Part shown: piece by piece, positions 42,839 through 54,077 of the stretch | How positions within the stretch are numbered: the first letter of the stretch is position 1 | Layout of the letters: every line of letters starts with the position of its first letter | Origin: Vermamoeba vermiformis | Taxonomy: Eukaryota; Tubulinea; Echinamoebida | DNA: 64,000 nt | Direction: 5' to 3' | Assembly (NCBI GenBank): GCA_045837725.1 | Contig: JBEWZL010000215.1 | Coordinates: 1 to 64,000, forward strand | Notes under the pieces: model-generated | Told to the model about the DNA's origin: nothing | The model's database searches: none | The model's input: the letters and a program-made list of their open reading frames with translations, nothing else | Position numbers and translations under genes: made by a program

Positions 42839-45726
42839 ATGAATCGTATCGCTGGCATTGCTACCAAGTCTGTATCGTCATTGTTAAGCAAGAACAGCAG
42901 ATCTTTGCTTCGAGGTATACATTCCACCTTAAAATTACACAATTAATTATGATCTAATTAAAAATGTGTATTTAGCCTCAGGAATACGAGCCTACTCTCA
43001 AAAGAAAGGTTAGTAATTGAACCAAAGATTTTTTATTGATCTGCCAAATTTCAATCCTGAAATTTTTTCAATAATATTTGAATATTTCAAATGAACTTAA
43101 AGGTGATTATTATACTAATTTTCTATCAGCTGGTGAGGTCTATGGTGCTGGAAAATTAAGCCAACCTGCACACGAAGAATTGATCGTGCAGCCCATACGC
43201 GAGAAGTTCCCAGTGGCTCTATCGCATCCTACGCAACAATCAGGCCTCGTTAACTTAGCTCATGTTTATGGCGCTAAAACAGCACCCCTGATCCACCGTC
43301 CAATCGGTGTGTTTTTTGACGAACAGGCATCCAAATACTCGAGCAAAGAACTTGTTAGCTCAGTCCATCAAAATATTCGCCTGAGTTGGACCGACGTCAA
43401 GGTACTTTCGTTACAATATTGGAATTCAGAGCTAAAGTTTCCATGTTGCTAGATCTTTGAATAATTTTAGGGCAATTAATATTGCGAGAATTTGATTCTA
43501 ATTATTGTATATAGAACAAAGCCGATGCCTTTGCCGCTGGTTTGTTGAAATTAGGCTTTCAAAAGGGCCACAAATTAGCTGTTTGGTTACCCAACACTGC
43601 TGAATACGTAAGCATTACTAATTACGAAATATTAGTTATTACCTAATTACAACATTTTTGCGACATAATTAAGCTTACGGGACTCGCTAATATTTTTTTC
43701 TAGCTGATCTGTCAAATTGCTACAGCGAAGATTGGTGTCGTGCTCGTGACTATGAATCCGAGCTACAAATTGTACGAGCTCGACAAAGTGATGAGCATTG
43801 TAGACGTGCAGGGCATTGTCATTCAGCCTCAATTGCGTCACGCTAATTACGTTGAAATGATCAATGAATTTTTGCCCGAATTGAAGTCAGGTACCGCCGA
43901 GAGTGAACTCAAAAGCATTGCACAAATTTATTAACAAGACTATTTTATAGCCAAAATTGGCACTTTGGAAGGTTCCAAAGCTCCGTCATTGAGATATGTT
44001 ATTCACACCGGCAAAGACAACTTGCCTGGTAAGTGTTAAAAGTGATATAATGCAAGTACAGTACTTATATTTCCATATTAAGGCATGTTGAAGTTCGATG
44101 ACGTGTTGAACAACAATCCCAATGACATCAAACAAGTGGTCAGCATGCAAGCACAACTGCAGCACACTGAACCAATCAACATTCAATTCACTTCCGGCAC
44201 CACTGGCTTCCCGAAAGCAGCGGTAATTCACTGAAAATTGACTTGGGAATTCGACAGCAGTGAACTCACCTATTTTTAGATGCTGTCGCACTCGAACATT
44301 CTCAACAACGGCTTCTTTGTTGGCAAGAGAATTCATTTGACACCCAACGACGTGCTCGTGACACCTGTGCCGCTGTTCCACTGCTTCGGCTACGTCATGT
44401 CCAACCTCGCTGCTCTCACGCACGGTGCCAAGTTGGTCTATCCTTCAGACGTGTTCAACGCCAACACGACCTTGAAGGCCGTTCAAGACGAGAAGGGCAC
44501 CGTGCTGCAAGGTGTACCGACTATGTTCATCGCGGAGCTCGAGGACCCTGACTTCAAAGCCGGCAAAATCAACGTCTCAACTCTGCGCAGTGGTATCATG
44601 GGTACGTTGCAATTATTTATTATTACCAAATTAGGCAATACTGATCGAATTTACAGCCGGTGCCCCGTGTCCCATTGAAATCATGAAGCGCGTGATGAAT
44701 GAGATGCACATGAAAGAAGTCACGATTTGCTACGGCATGACTGAGACCTCGCCCGTGTCATTCCAGGTACTGTCAACCAGTTCTATATTTAGATCACGTG
44801 CTTAATGTCGTGCAATCTCCAGACTGAGATCGCGGATTCCGTGGACAAACGAGTCGAGACCGTGGGTCGCATTCAAGACTATTTGGAGGCCAAAGTCGTC
44901 GACAAGTACGGCACTATTGTTCCCACTAACACTACTGGCGAGCTCTGCGTTAAGGGGTAAGTCATTGCCTTATTTGGAATGCGAGCGTGGTTACTAAATA
45001 GTTGCAAAGTTACTCCGTGATGTTGGGCTATTACAACAAGAACGCCCACACGAGCATTGACTCAGATATGTTGCAAGCCAAGGATGGTACGAGAGTTATT
45101 ACCATATAAGGAAATAATACTGATCGATGACACTTCAGGCTGGATGCACACTGGTGACTTGGTGACCATCGATGACGATGGCTACTGTCGCATTGTTGGC
45201 CGTAATAAGGTACCTCGCCTCCATATAAATATTATTTATGTCTAAATATTTATATTAATATGACGCTATTAATAGGACGTCATCATTCGTGGCGGTGAAA
45301 ATATCTTCCCTCGTGAAATTGAAGAAATTTTGCACAAACACAAAGACATTGCCGAAGTTCATGTCTGTGGTGTCCCTGACCAAAAGGCACGTGATCGATA
45401 AATAACTGCAATATATTAACGCTCGTTTTATAGTACGGTGAACTCGTGTGCGCGTGGATCAAAGTCAAACATGGTGCGACTTTGACTGAAGAACAAGTGA
45501 AAGAATTCTGCAAACAACAAAAGATCTCGTCTTATAAGGTACATATCATGTGATTATAGGTCATTATGAAAACGTTGCTGATTAATTATCTTGTTGACAG
45601 ATCCCGACATACGTTTTATTCGTGGAGAATTTCCCCACAACGCAATCAGGCAAAATTCAAAAGTACAAAATGCGCGAGGCGTCAGTAGAAATATTCCACT
45701 TAAAAGAACTCAATACTACTAACTAA
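42839..45726 (+). CDS. Acyl-CoA synthetase, ACSF2-like, mitochondrial
   Basis: About thirteen exons encode roughly 590 residues of the ANL (acyl-adenylate-forming) superfamily. The N-terminus ([20 protein letters not shown] with RSLLR and [10 protein letters not shown]) is Arg/Ser-rich and free of acid, like a mitochondrial presequence. Motifs include the AMP-binding P-loop [11 protein letters not shown], the [10 protein letters not shown] block, YGMTETSPV, the GWMHTGDL motif with [18 protein letters not shown] (hinge region), and the C-terminal catalytic Lys in [14 protein letters not shown]. It activates medium- or longer-chain fatty acids as CoA thioesters using ATP. A link with the PKS about 14 kb away is possible but not shown. 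It is divergent from the mannosidase, with 250 bp between starts. Confidence 0.92.
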
Positions 45727-45865
45727 GAAAACAAACTAGATCCAAAACAAAAACTTCTTGTACATTCATTGCTACCATAAAAATTCCCATTCAAAGTAAT
45801 GCTCGTACTGGATTTAAATAATGAATAGCTAATTTATAAAAACACTGTACAGTTATTTACAAATT

Positions 45866-46226
45866 TTAAGCCTTCATAGTCTTCTTCATTTCCTTGGCTT
45901 CTTCCTTAACTGAAGAATCGCCGCGGACAACATTCTTGCCAGATTCCTTCATTTGAGAGACGACATTCTTAGCGCCCTCTTTGAAGTCCTCACCGACGTC
46001 TCTGAGGTTGCCCTTCTTCATGTCTTGTTCGACCAAGTGACGAGGGTTCGTTCGGACAGTGACGGCGTTGTGGTCAAGAGGTTCAGCGTGCTTCTTTGAG
46101 CGCTGTAGAATATGTTATAAGCAATTTGATCGTGTTCTCAGCGAGATCCAGCGGACTTACAGTAAAGTACAAAATGCCACCGACAGCAGCGAGGCCACCG
46201 AGCAAAAAGGTAGTAGTTCTGTTCAT
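45866..46226 (-). CDS. Small single-pass membrane protein with LEA-like tail
   Basis: Two exons (46226-46161 and about 46103-45866) joined by a GTAAGT-CAG intron give about 101 residues. The N-terminus (MNRTTTFLLGGLAAVGGILYF) is a short hydrophobic segment after a basic start, like a membrane or mitochondrial anchor. The rest is charged and helical, with repeats similar to late-embryogenesis-abundant or apolipoprotein-like helices (LRDVGEDFKEGAKNVVSQMK, ESGKNVVRGD, VKEEAKEMKKTM). I do not recognise an orthologous family. It follows the acyl-CoA synthetase, convergent, with about 140 bp between. Function unknown. Confidence 0.7.
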
Positions 46227-46623
46227 TTTGGTTGTTGTTGTTGTGTTTTTAGTTGAATTTGTTGAATAGAACTGCGGCATCGAGCACTATTTATTGCTGT
46301 ATTAGACACGTGATGGCCGGAAATTTCAAAGTAATTTCATGCGATTTTGCCTATTATTCGCTGATTTTGCGTTCTTTGCTTTGCCTTGTCGTAAACTCAG
46401 GCCCACAGCGGCCAATTATCAGCAAGATTTACATCAGTTTGCTGTCGTATTAACTCGAAATGCCCTTTCTAGGGAATACCTCACTGCACATCACTTGCCT
46501 TTAAATATCAAAAATCCAATAATTATTACTAATTAAATCCTAGCTGGCTATTTACATTAGTGACCCATTAAAATTACAAAGAAAATTTGACGGATGGAGT
46601 CTCCAAAAAATTTTCATCCGCTT
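46227..46623. other. Intergenic region
   Basis: About 400 bp. It probably carries the promoter of the small LEA-like protein (near 46,227-46,300) and the 3' untranslated end of the downstream minus-strand MopE-type gene. No other gene is seen. Confidence 0.4.
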
Positions 46624-48814
46624 TTAAACATCATCAACAATAGCGTTGCAGTTATCATCAATGCCGTTCAGTACCTCGGCTTGTGGCATCACTTCATTTT
46701 GACACACGAGCACGCCCTCAATACAGGCAGTAGTTCCAGCAGTGCACGCGCCTTGACCGACACATCTACCGCACGACTGACCGACTTGAGGCACGTTGTC
46801 ATCGACTTGCCCATTGCAGTCGTTGTCAATGCCATCACACACTTCCACTGTGGGACCGACGAATCCTGAATTGCTTTGATATTAGTGAATGTGCTTCGAT
46901 GACACGTGTCAAACAGTGTCACTTACCAACGCACTCAGTTGAGCCGCAGAACTGTTGACCACGCTTGCAATGACTAGTGCCGTTGTAGACGAGGTCTGCA
47001 GGGGCATCTAGTGGCACACAATCAGTGGGCGGGACATTGTCATCGATCAGTCCGTTGCAGTCGTCGTCAATGTCGTTGCACGTCTCAGCTTGAGGACTGT
47101 TCGAACAGGACCCCCAGCCTCGACCAGCAACACATCCGCCAGGTGCAACTGAGACTGGTGCTTGACACGACATCAGACCTTGACACCAAGTTGGCGTTGG
47201 ACTGCCGCAGGTTGTCTTGTTGATCACTGGGAAATCATCCACCAGTCCGTTGCAATCATTGTCGCAGCCATCGCACACTTCAAGCGAGGGGACACAGCCG
47301 TTGCAATTAACACCTAAAAGATAGTTTGTTAGTGACACGTGTCAAATAGTGTCAAAATCGTACCGTCGTCAATGAGTCCATTGCAGTCATCGTCGAGGCC
47401 GTTGCAGACTTCAGCTGTGGGGCAGTGCAGCGGTGATCCACAGCGCACAAATCCTTCGTCAATTTGTCCGTCGCAATTGTCATCAATGCCGTTGCACTGC
47501 TCTCCTGGATCAGAACACAGCCACGTGCTCGACTGCTGACTTTGCGCCACTGACGTGCACGGTAATTGCGTGACATCGCCGCGGGGATTGGCAGCGGAGA
47601 TTGACGAGACAAACTGCGTCAAACACTGTGTGCGATTGCTCAAGGTACAACAGTCCGTGCGCAGATTGCAGTAGTGCGGGTAGTCCTCGTCCACTTCACC
47701 GTCGCAGTCGTCGTCGAGATTGTTGCACGTGTCGGGCGCACTCATTGCGAGCCAAGTGGAGCTGAGGCCAGCACTGAGCGTGGTGTCAATGTCCCATTTG
47801 TAGACTGTCGCGCCCAGACTCGTCACATTGCGATCAAAAGCGTGGAGTGACAGAGACAGCGAGCTGTAGTACGAGTAGAGCGTCACTTTGATTTTGAAGG
47901 TCTTGCCGTTGACTGTGATGCCCGTGGAGGACAACTGATTGATCAGATCTGTGAAGTACGTCCGCTCGCTGCACTCAAAGGTTTCGGAGTTAGACCACCG
48001 ATAGACCAATGCGATGTGCACGGACTTGCAGGCCGGTGCGTCGTTGAGTGGCGAGGTCAACACTTTGCCGCTGATCGGATCTGTGTACGTGCCCTGCAGA
48101 TACGACGCAATGCCGCGCAACAGCCCGTTGAATGGCTGGCAATCGCCGTACGAGATGAGTTCTCCATTGGAAGCAGTACATTGTTCGTCGATATAACTGA
48201 ATAATGATTGATAGTTTGATGAGTTTGTTTCGGATGTGGGCGCTGGAACAACAACGTGCGCTGCTTGGCGCGAAAGAGGGCAAGGTGATGTCGCGCAACT
48301 ACCACACACACCATTGCCAACGCTCGAGCAGTTAGTGATGTAGTTAGCTACGGGCATAAATGTACAACTAGAGGCGGAGCAACTTGATGACGAGCAACTA
48401 AATGTTTGAGGCAATTGAGCCAAGCCTAAGCGCATCCGCGTCGAAAAAAGTGGAAATACTATGTCTAAGGCACCCTTGATATGACCTAAGCACAAGCAAA
48501 ATTAATTAATTAGCTTTTTTTTATGGGGGTCAGTTAGCTCAGATTTTCTTGATAATTTTCCTACAATATTATGTACACGAAGATAAAATTGTTATAATTA
48601 TTGATTAATTACCAATAATGTATGATGTGTATAGTCCGGAGGTAGGTGCCGTGGTAGTTGCCTTATCAATTCCACTACTCATAACACCGACAATTGCCAG
48701 CGGATCTCCAGCAGGGTATAAATTACTGGCCTGGCCATTCTTCGTGGTTGAAACGAGATGGAGCAACGCAAAAAAAATAAACGCCCACAAAACACCAACT
48801 TTCAGGCCCGACAT
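46624..48814 (-). CDS. Secreted VWA/MopE-type metal-binding repeat protein
   Basis: About four exons, roughly 600 residues. The start at 48814 gives a signal peptide (MSGLKVGVLWAFIFFALLHL with VSTTKNGQA). Residues ~45-260 resemble the VWA-like domain that precedes MopE repeats in myxobacterial proteins (GALDIVFPLFSTRMRLGLAQ, CKSVHIALVYRWSNSETFEC). The C-terminal half has at least six copies of the putative metal-binding repeat (CNNLDDDCDGEVDED, CNGIDDNCDGQIDEG, CNGLDDDCNGLIDDG, CDGCDNDCNGLVDD, CNDIDDDCNGLIDDN, CDGIDNDCNGQVDDN). The repeat's Asp spacing resembles Ca2+-binding loops, and the paired Cys may form disulfides. It is known mainly from Myxococcota and other bacteria. Its extracellular role is unknown. 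It lies in tandem with the related gene upstream. Confidence 0.8.
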
Positions 48815-49006
48815 TGCAATATAATCATATAATACAATATGCACTAGTGTTTCGGGTTTGATTGAATTAATTTTAATTTGATTCTCTGGGAGGGATTTTT
48901 TGTTGACGCGTGTCAGTTGCGGATGTGTCACAAACGATGTTTTCATTTTTGCAAAATGATACTTTACTAGTAAACACACATTAAACAATAGTACAATTTT
49001 CATATA

Positions 49007-51746
49007 TTACAAAGTTGGATTGCTATCAAAACAGCATCTGAATCCCAAATCTGAAAATCGTTGGGTACTGGTGATAGTCTGATACACATCACGTTGCGTG
49101 CCTCGCTCACTTGTCCTAAAAGAGCCTCCAACCATCGCATAGGCGGCGCTGTTAGTCACAATTTCAAATAGATTTCCCGTCATGTCCCACACGGCTGTTG
49201 TATTGCCCGTGTTGGCGGACAAAATGCTCCAATCAGCACCGCACGCATATGGAGCAAGCGTGGCTGTTGGCATGAATGTGAACGCCGTACCGCTGCCAGC
49301 ATTGCCGAAGATGTTGCAGTACCTCGTGTTGGTATTACTCTGTTGGCACGTGCTCGGGTGCGCGGGACTGTAGCTGTAGAGACAAGAGGCATTGGTCGCG
49401 AGAGCAGCGCGCCACTCGGTCATGCTGCACAATCGTCCGCCCATGCCTCCGCAGACATCAGCTGCCTCGAGCGGGGAGATTTGTGTCCACGGCATGCGCA
49501 AGTTCGCTGAGCAGCCACGTGTCGCGTCAATCGTGTCTTGATTCGCCGTGGTCCAGCCATTGCCAAAGCCAAGGCTCGACTGCGTAGACGACGCGCGACT
49601 GATTTCGTACGATGTGATCCACAGCGATGAGCCCAAGAAAGTGACTGTTGGCTTGACAAATGTCGCTGAGACCGAGCCCTTTTGCGTGAAAACCTCGTCC
49701 ACAAGTCCGTCGCAGTCGTTGTCAATGCCGTCACACAGCTCAGTGCAGCCACCAGGCAATGAACTGCACGAGGCCTTGACCGCTGAACACGTCACATTGT
49801 TGGGGCCGTTGCAGACATAGGTGCCTGTTGTGCGACATGCGCCGTGCGAGACAGGGCTGCAAAAATATGTCAGAACACGTGTCAAAAGAATTGACTGATC
49901 GAAGACTTGCCTTCCATCGTCACTAGCGCACGGCAGACCCAGTTGCGGGACATTTTCATTCAGCACTCCGTTGCAGTTGTTGTCCAAGTTGTCGCAAATC
50001 TCCACGGCCGCAGCACACGAGGGATTGCAGACATTGGGCGGGAACGAGCACTGCCAGGCACCGCTGACACATTGCGCGGACACTTGAGTCGTGCATTCAC
50101 TTCTGTTTGCCGCAGGACCGACGCCACAAAGCTTCTTCACGTTATGAGGCACGACATTTTCATCGATTTGTCCGTCGCAGTTGTCATCAATGCCGTTGCA
50201 CATTTCTAAATGAGAGGTGAACTGACAGGCGTACGAACAGCTCTGATTGCCCGTCAAGTCGTAGTACCCTTGCTTGCAGCTTTGGAACACGCACTCGCCA
50301 TTGGAACACGCCCAGAGAACATTAGGATTGAGGTCTGCACAGCGCTTGTTGCACGCACCGCAGTGCTCAGAGTCGTTCTTTAAGTCAGGCTGTGAAGTGA
50401 TCTCTCCGTCGCAGTTGGAGTCCACTCCGCATGCGTCAATAGAACTCGCTGGGAATATTGCCCCGACACACTTGAGCTCGTTGTTTTGACACTTGACTGC
50501 ACCCAATGAACACACGCCATGAGCTGAACAGCCGCAAGGAGTATCCACTGCTATAGAGGATTGAAATGTAAGAGTTGGGTGTTAAGAATAACGACAAGCT
50601 AACTCTTACCAGGACACGAGTTGTTGAGGCAATTGGTCGGGACACATTCGCCCACCGAGCAATCAGTGCCTGAATAGCCTGACGTGCACGCACACCCACT
50701 CAAGGTGCAGACACCATTCGACGAGCAACAGAACGGACACGCTGCGAGGTGCGTTAAGGATCGTAGAACTCATACTAGAGGGCAGTAAGGACTTACATGA
50801 AGTGCTGTCAGACACGCCACAGGTCTTGTTCAGCGTGTTCACGTCAATCATGGACACGTTGCTGTTCTTTGTTTCAATGACCACGCTCTGCCAGAAGTGA
50901 TCGCGCGGCACAATGACAACAAGATCCACACTGAGCTGCGCTGTTTGTTCGACCTCTGCTGTCGACAGTCCCGCGCAGAGCACAACGACTGATGCAAGTC
51001 AATAACATGTACGTCTAGCTGGTGCAATATTGCGTACCTATGATGGCGAGCAATGTGGTAGATCTTTTTCTAAATAAGGAAATTGTGAACGCTGCAAAAA
51101 CTTGCAACAAAACGTCAATGCTGATTGCTGAGGATGAACTGATTTGGCGCTTTGGGCGTGGTGTATATATTATAATATCGTTTGATGGCGTATTAGTGGA
51201 AATATTCAAGTCAACCATAACGCGGATCTGCTCGTCTGAAACGAATCATTAGGCGTGTCAAAAAGTGTCATAATTTGTGCAAGCGGAAAAGGTGCAAATT
51301 AAATTGAATATTATTATTCGATATTTTTAGTATGATTATCAACTAAAATAAGTATCATCAACGGTTATTAAAAGCGAAATCCAAAAAGATTTTGATATAT
51401 ATTAACCAACAAATTATCCGCACTTACTTGGAATATATTTTACATCTATAACTACATATTTAGAGGCCTCTTCAGTCGGACCTGAAATCGTGGCTATGAT
51501 TGAAACCGCATCCGTTGAATTTCCACTTTTCCACACAACAGCGCCCTTGAAACGTATTAATACAATATTGTGGATATTAAAATAATGTTATACCGGTAAT
51601 TTGTTAATGATTTCGAAGTCAATTTGCGATGCGGCTGTCGTTGTCAATGCCTCCGCGAAGATCGTCCTGTCCACAGAATACTGCGCAGTGGTGCACGAAA
51701 TTATTGATATAATACATAGGACTAATACTACAGTTGATTTGTACAT
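49007..51746 (-). CDS. Secreted MopE-type repeat protein with FGE-like domain
   Basis: The C-terminal exons are secure: 50548-49924 (approximate) and 49857-49007. They hold EGF-like Cys blocks (CSSNGVCTLSGCACTSGYSG), MopE-type repeats (CGVDSNCDGEI, CNGIDDNCDGQIDEN, CDNLDNNCNGVLNEN, CDGIDNDCDGLVDEV) and a C-terminal formylglycine-generating-enzyme/sulfatase-modifying fold. The latter shows MPWTQISPLEAADVCGGMGG, RLCSMTEWRAAL, VWDMTGNLFEIV, MVGGSFRTSERG and FSDLGFRCCF. The N-terminus is less certain. One start at 51746 gives a signal peptide (MYKSTVVLVLCIISIISCTT) and a TAASQIDFEI module. Near 51050-50800 a second hydrophobic segment (TTLLAIIVVVLCAGLSTA) and a second such module (TAQLSVDLVVIVP) follow. 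These could instead be two genes. In FGE relatives the fold often binds ligands rather than acting on sulfatases. Confidence 0.7.
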
Positions 51747-52035
51747 GGTCAGCGCACGTCCAGTGTGCGTTTGTGGTAAAATCTTTCAAACAATTAAAAA
51801 TTTTATGAAAGTGTTACGGAGACATTACTGACGGGTGTACTGATCTTTATAAAGATCTATATATTTACAATCGCGGTATTGACTACAAGAAATGCAGTCC
51901 TCTTGAACAGTATTGTGCCTCAAGTTTGCTCCATCCGATCCAAAAAAAAGAGCCCATACAAACTTAAAATCGCATCCTCCTATTTACATATAGTACACTT
52001 AAAACCTCAAAAAAAAACAACGTGCGTTGCTTCGC
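51747..52035. other. Intergenic region
   Basis: About 290 bp. It holds the promoter side of the MopE-type gene and the 3' end of the thioesterase gene. An A-run lies near 51941 and a polyadenylation-like AT-rich stretch near 51980-52020. No gene is seen. Confidence 0.4.
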
Positions 52036-53730
52036 TCAAAATGCAGCCACTTTGATGAACTTGGCACTCTTTTGCAGCGCATCCAAGTTGATCTCGTGTC
52101 CGCCTTGAAACGCGTTGAATTCTAATGCAGCACCGTTGTCGCTCAAAAACTTCCGCAGATATTCGCCAGAGAAGTACGGTAGCATAGTGTCGTTGTAGCC
52201 GTGCGATTGAAACACGCGGAGATTGCGGATCTTGTCCACTCGTTGCGCCCATTCGAGTAAGTTGAATGGCACTCCTGAATACACCAACAGACCTGCGCAC
52301 TGCTCCTCCAAGTTCAAACAGACATCTATCGCCAATATAGCACCCTAGAATAGAGCTATTAGTATCGGCAGACATTGAGTTTTGCTGTCAAAGACCAGCG
52401 GTAAAAACTCTGTTACGAGATTACGGATGCAAACTTGCTAATGTATATATACCTGTGAGAACCCTCCTAATACGATGCGCGAGGTTGGTAGTTGAGTTTC
52501 TTTTTGAACTTCCGCAATGAGTTGTAGAACCGCGTCGCGGGCCAAGTCCATGCCAGGAGGTTTGGATTGCATCACTTCGTCAAATTGTCGCGCAAATACT
52601 TTAGCCATAATGCTCTGTAGATTAAGTTCCCACCATAACTTGCCAGTCGGCACGAGAGGCATCGGATGTGGTGCCTCAGGCATGATGTACATGATCTGTC
52701 ATTCAAACTCGATTAGTAACTTCTTCAAGACGCATATTCGAGTATCATAATATCGTAGGTCGCATAGCTTAGTAAGTCGACGCTCTACCATGCTATAGAG
52801 CTCAAATAAATTCGCGTACAAAGGTTAATACCGCTTGACATTCCAAAATCGAATTTAAAAATCAAGCCAGTTATACTGGGAAATACTGCGCAATATGCAC
52901 GATATACTATCAAATAAGCATCTAACTTACATTATTGTTAGCCAAGTCGGGATGATTTAGCAGGTATTGTGCGACTGTTGCTAAATCCAGTCGATTAGCT
53001 CCATAACCGTGCAATAATATGACAACTAAGGACGGAGCTTGAGTTCTTGATAATACCGCGCACTTTAATCCAGCAATATCCCGGTCTTCGATAACCTGGT
53101 GCCGCGGGGCTTGGGCCGTTGTTTGGTCTAAATATAACCCAGGGTTAGATCGCAGTTTTATAATAATATGATGGTAAGTATTATTAATGGATGTATTGAT
53201 AGGCCTTTAAGGGTTAAGTATTAACGAAATTTTGAAGTAAAAATTGGTACTGACGGATTCTGCGCATAATTGTTATTGCCTCGTTGTGATTGTCCAACAA
53301 TACCAATGCGTGGTAAATAATCAAATGAACAGTTTTAATGAAAAAAATGGTGGCTCGTAACAACTACGTAATGCCGTAATTTTTTAATTACGAAGGGAGG
53401 TGCCCTCGAAAAAACCACCGGAAGGTAATTTATTGTGTTGTCGCTCGTATCAATTAAGTACGATAATGAATTTCGCGAATAAATAACATTGCAGAGAGCA
53501 AATGAGGACGCGGAGGTTGGATCGATCCCCGTAATGCGGCGCTATTGATTAATCATGATGATAGACTTACCAGCAGGCTCCAAATGCTCCGTCTCCATAA
53601 TTAATTTCAGGAATTCCTCTTTGTCTGCAATTCCAGTCACATCTACTTTTCGTCTCGTCAAGATCGTGCGCAGCTCTCTTACTGGCTTCTGGCGCAGCAC
53701 TTCCATCGTATACTTTGCTTTGGTATCCAT
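52036..53730 (-). CDS. SAP-like domain fused to phospholipase/carboxylesterase (acyl-thioesterase-like)
   Basis: Exons: 53730-53570 (N-terminal helical domain), ~53131-52932, 52692-52452 and ~52345-52036. The N-terminal ~50 residues (VRELRTILTRRKVDVTGIAD, then KEEFLKLI) fit the SAP-like/ARMET-C-type helix-turn-helix, known in ubiquitin-ligase and ER stress proteins. The rest is an alpha/beta-hydrolase of the acyl-protein-thioesterase/carboxylesterase group. It has an oxyanion motif LLHGYGANRLDL, MPEAPHPMPLVPTGKLWWEL, the nucleophile in VLGGFSQG, the acid in SHGYNDTMLPY and the His in FQGGHEI. All three catalytic residues are present. The role could be removal of acyl groups from lipids or proteins in the cytosol. 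The first intron (~430 nt) is long for this region. The fusion is unusual; splicing at 53570/53131 keeps the frame (EPA-DQTTAQAP). Confidence 0.8.
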
Positions 53731-54077
53731 GGTGATCAGTTCATTAACAACTGAAGGTTTGTTGGAACGCAGAAAAGGGAAAAAGTTATTACGATTTGTT
53801 TCACGAAGCGGATTTCACTTGAAAATAGAAATCCGCTCCGCTCATAGTATTCGGAACTAATGTCAGCCCTGAAATATTATCGAGATGCTTGATTTACTCA
53901 TCAACCGTATGAACTTTTCCTACGATAGGGAAAAGTTTCAAAAATGCCAAAAATAGCCGCTTCAAGAATTGGTTGGCCGCGGAGGTTGTCCCGTTATTAA
54001 TTAAATGTTCCATGGTATGACCAGAATGAATAAGAATGTTAAGCAACAAACACCATATTCATGAGAATCGCTAGACT

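Noticed and set aside
52740-52825. tRNA-like sequence on the minus strand in an intron (GAGCTCTATAGCATGGTAGAGC D-arm-like)
   Set aside because: A D-arm-like hairpin with GG in the loop is visible, but the U8 position is wrong, the anticodon stem pairs poorly, and no TTCRANY T-loop follows. Not a supportable tRNA.
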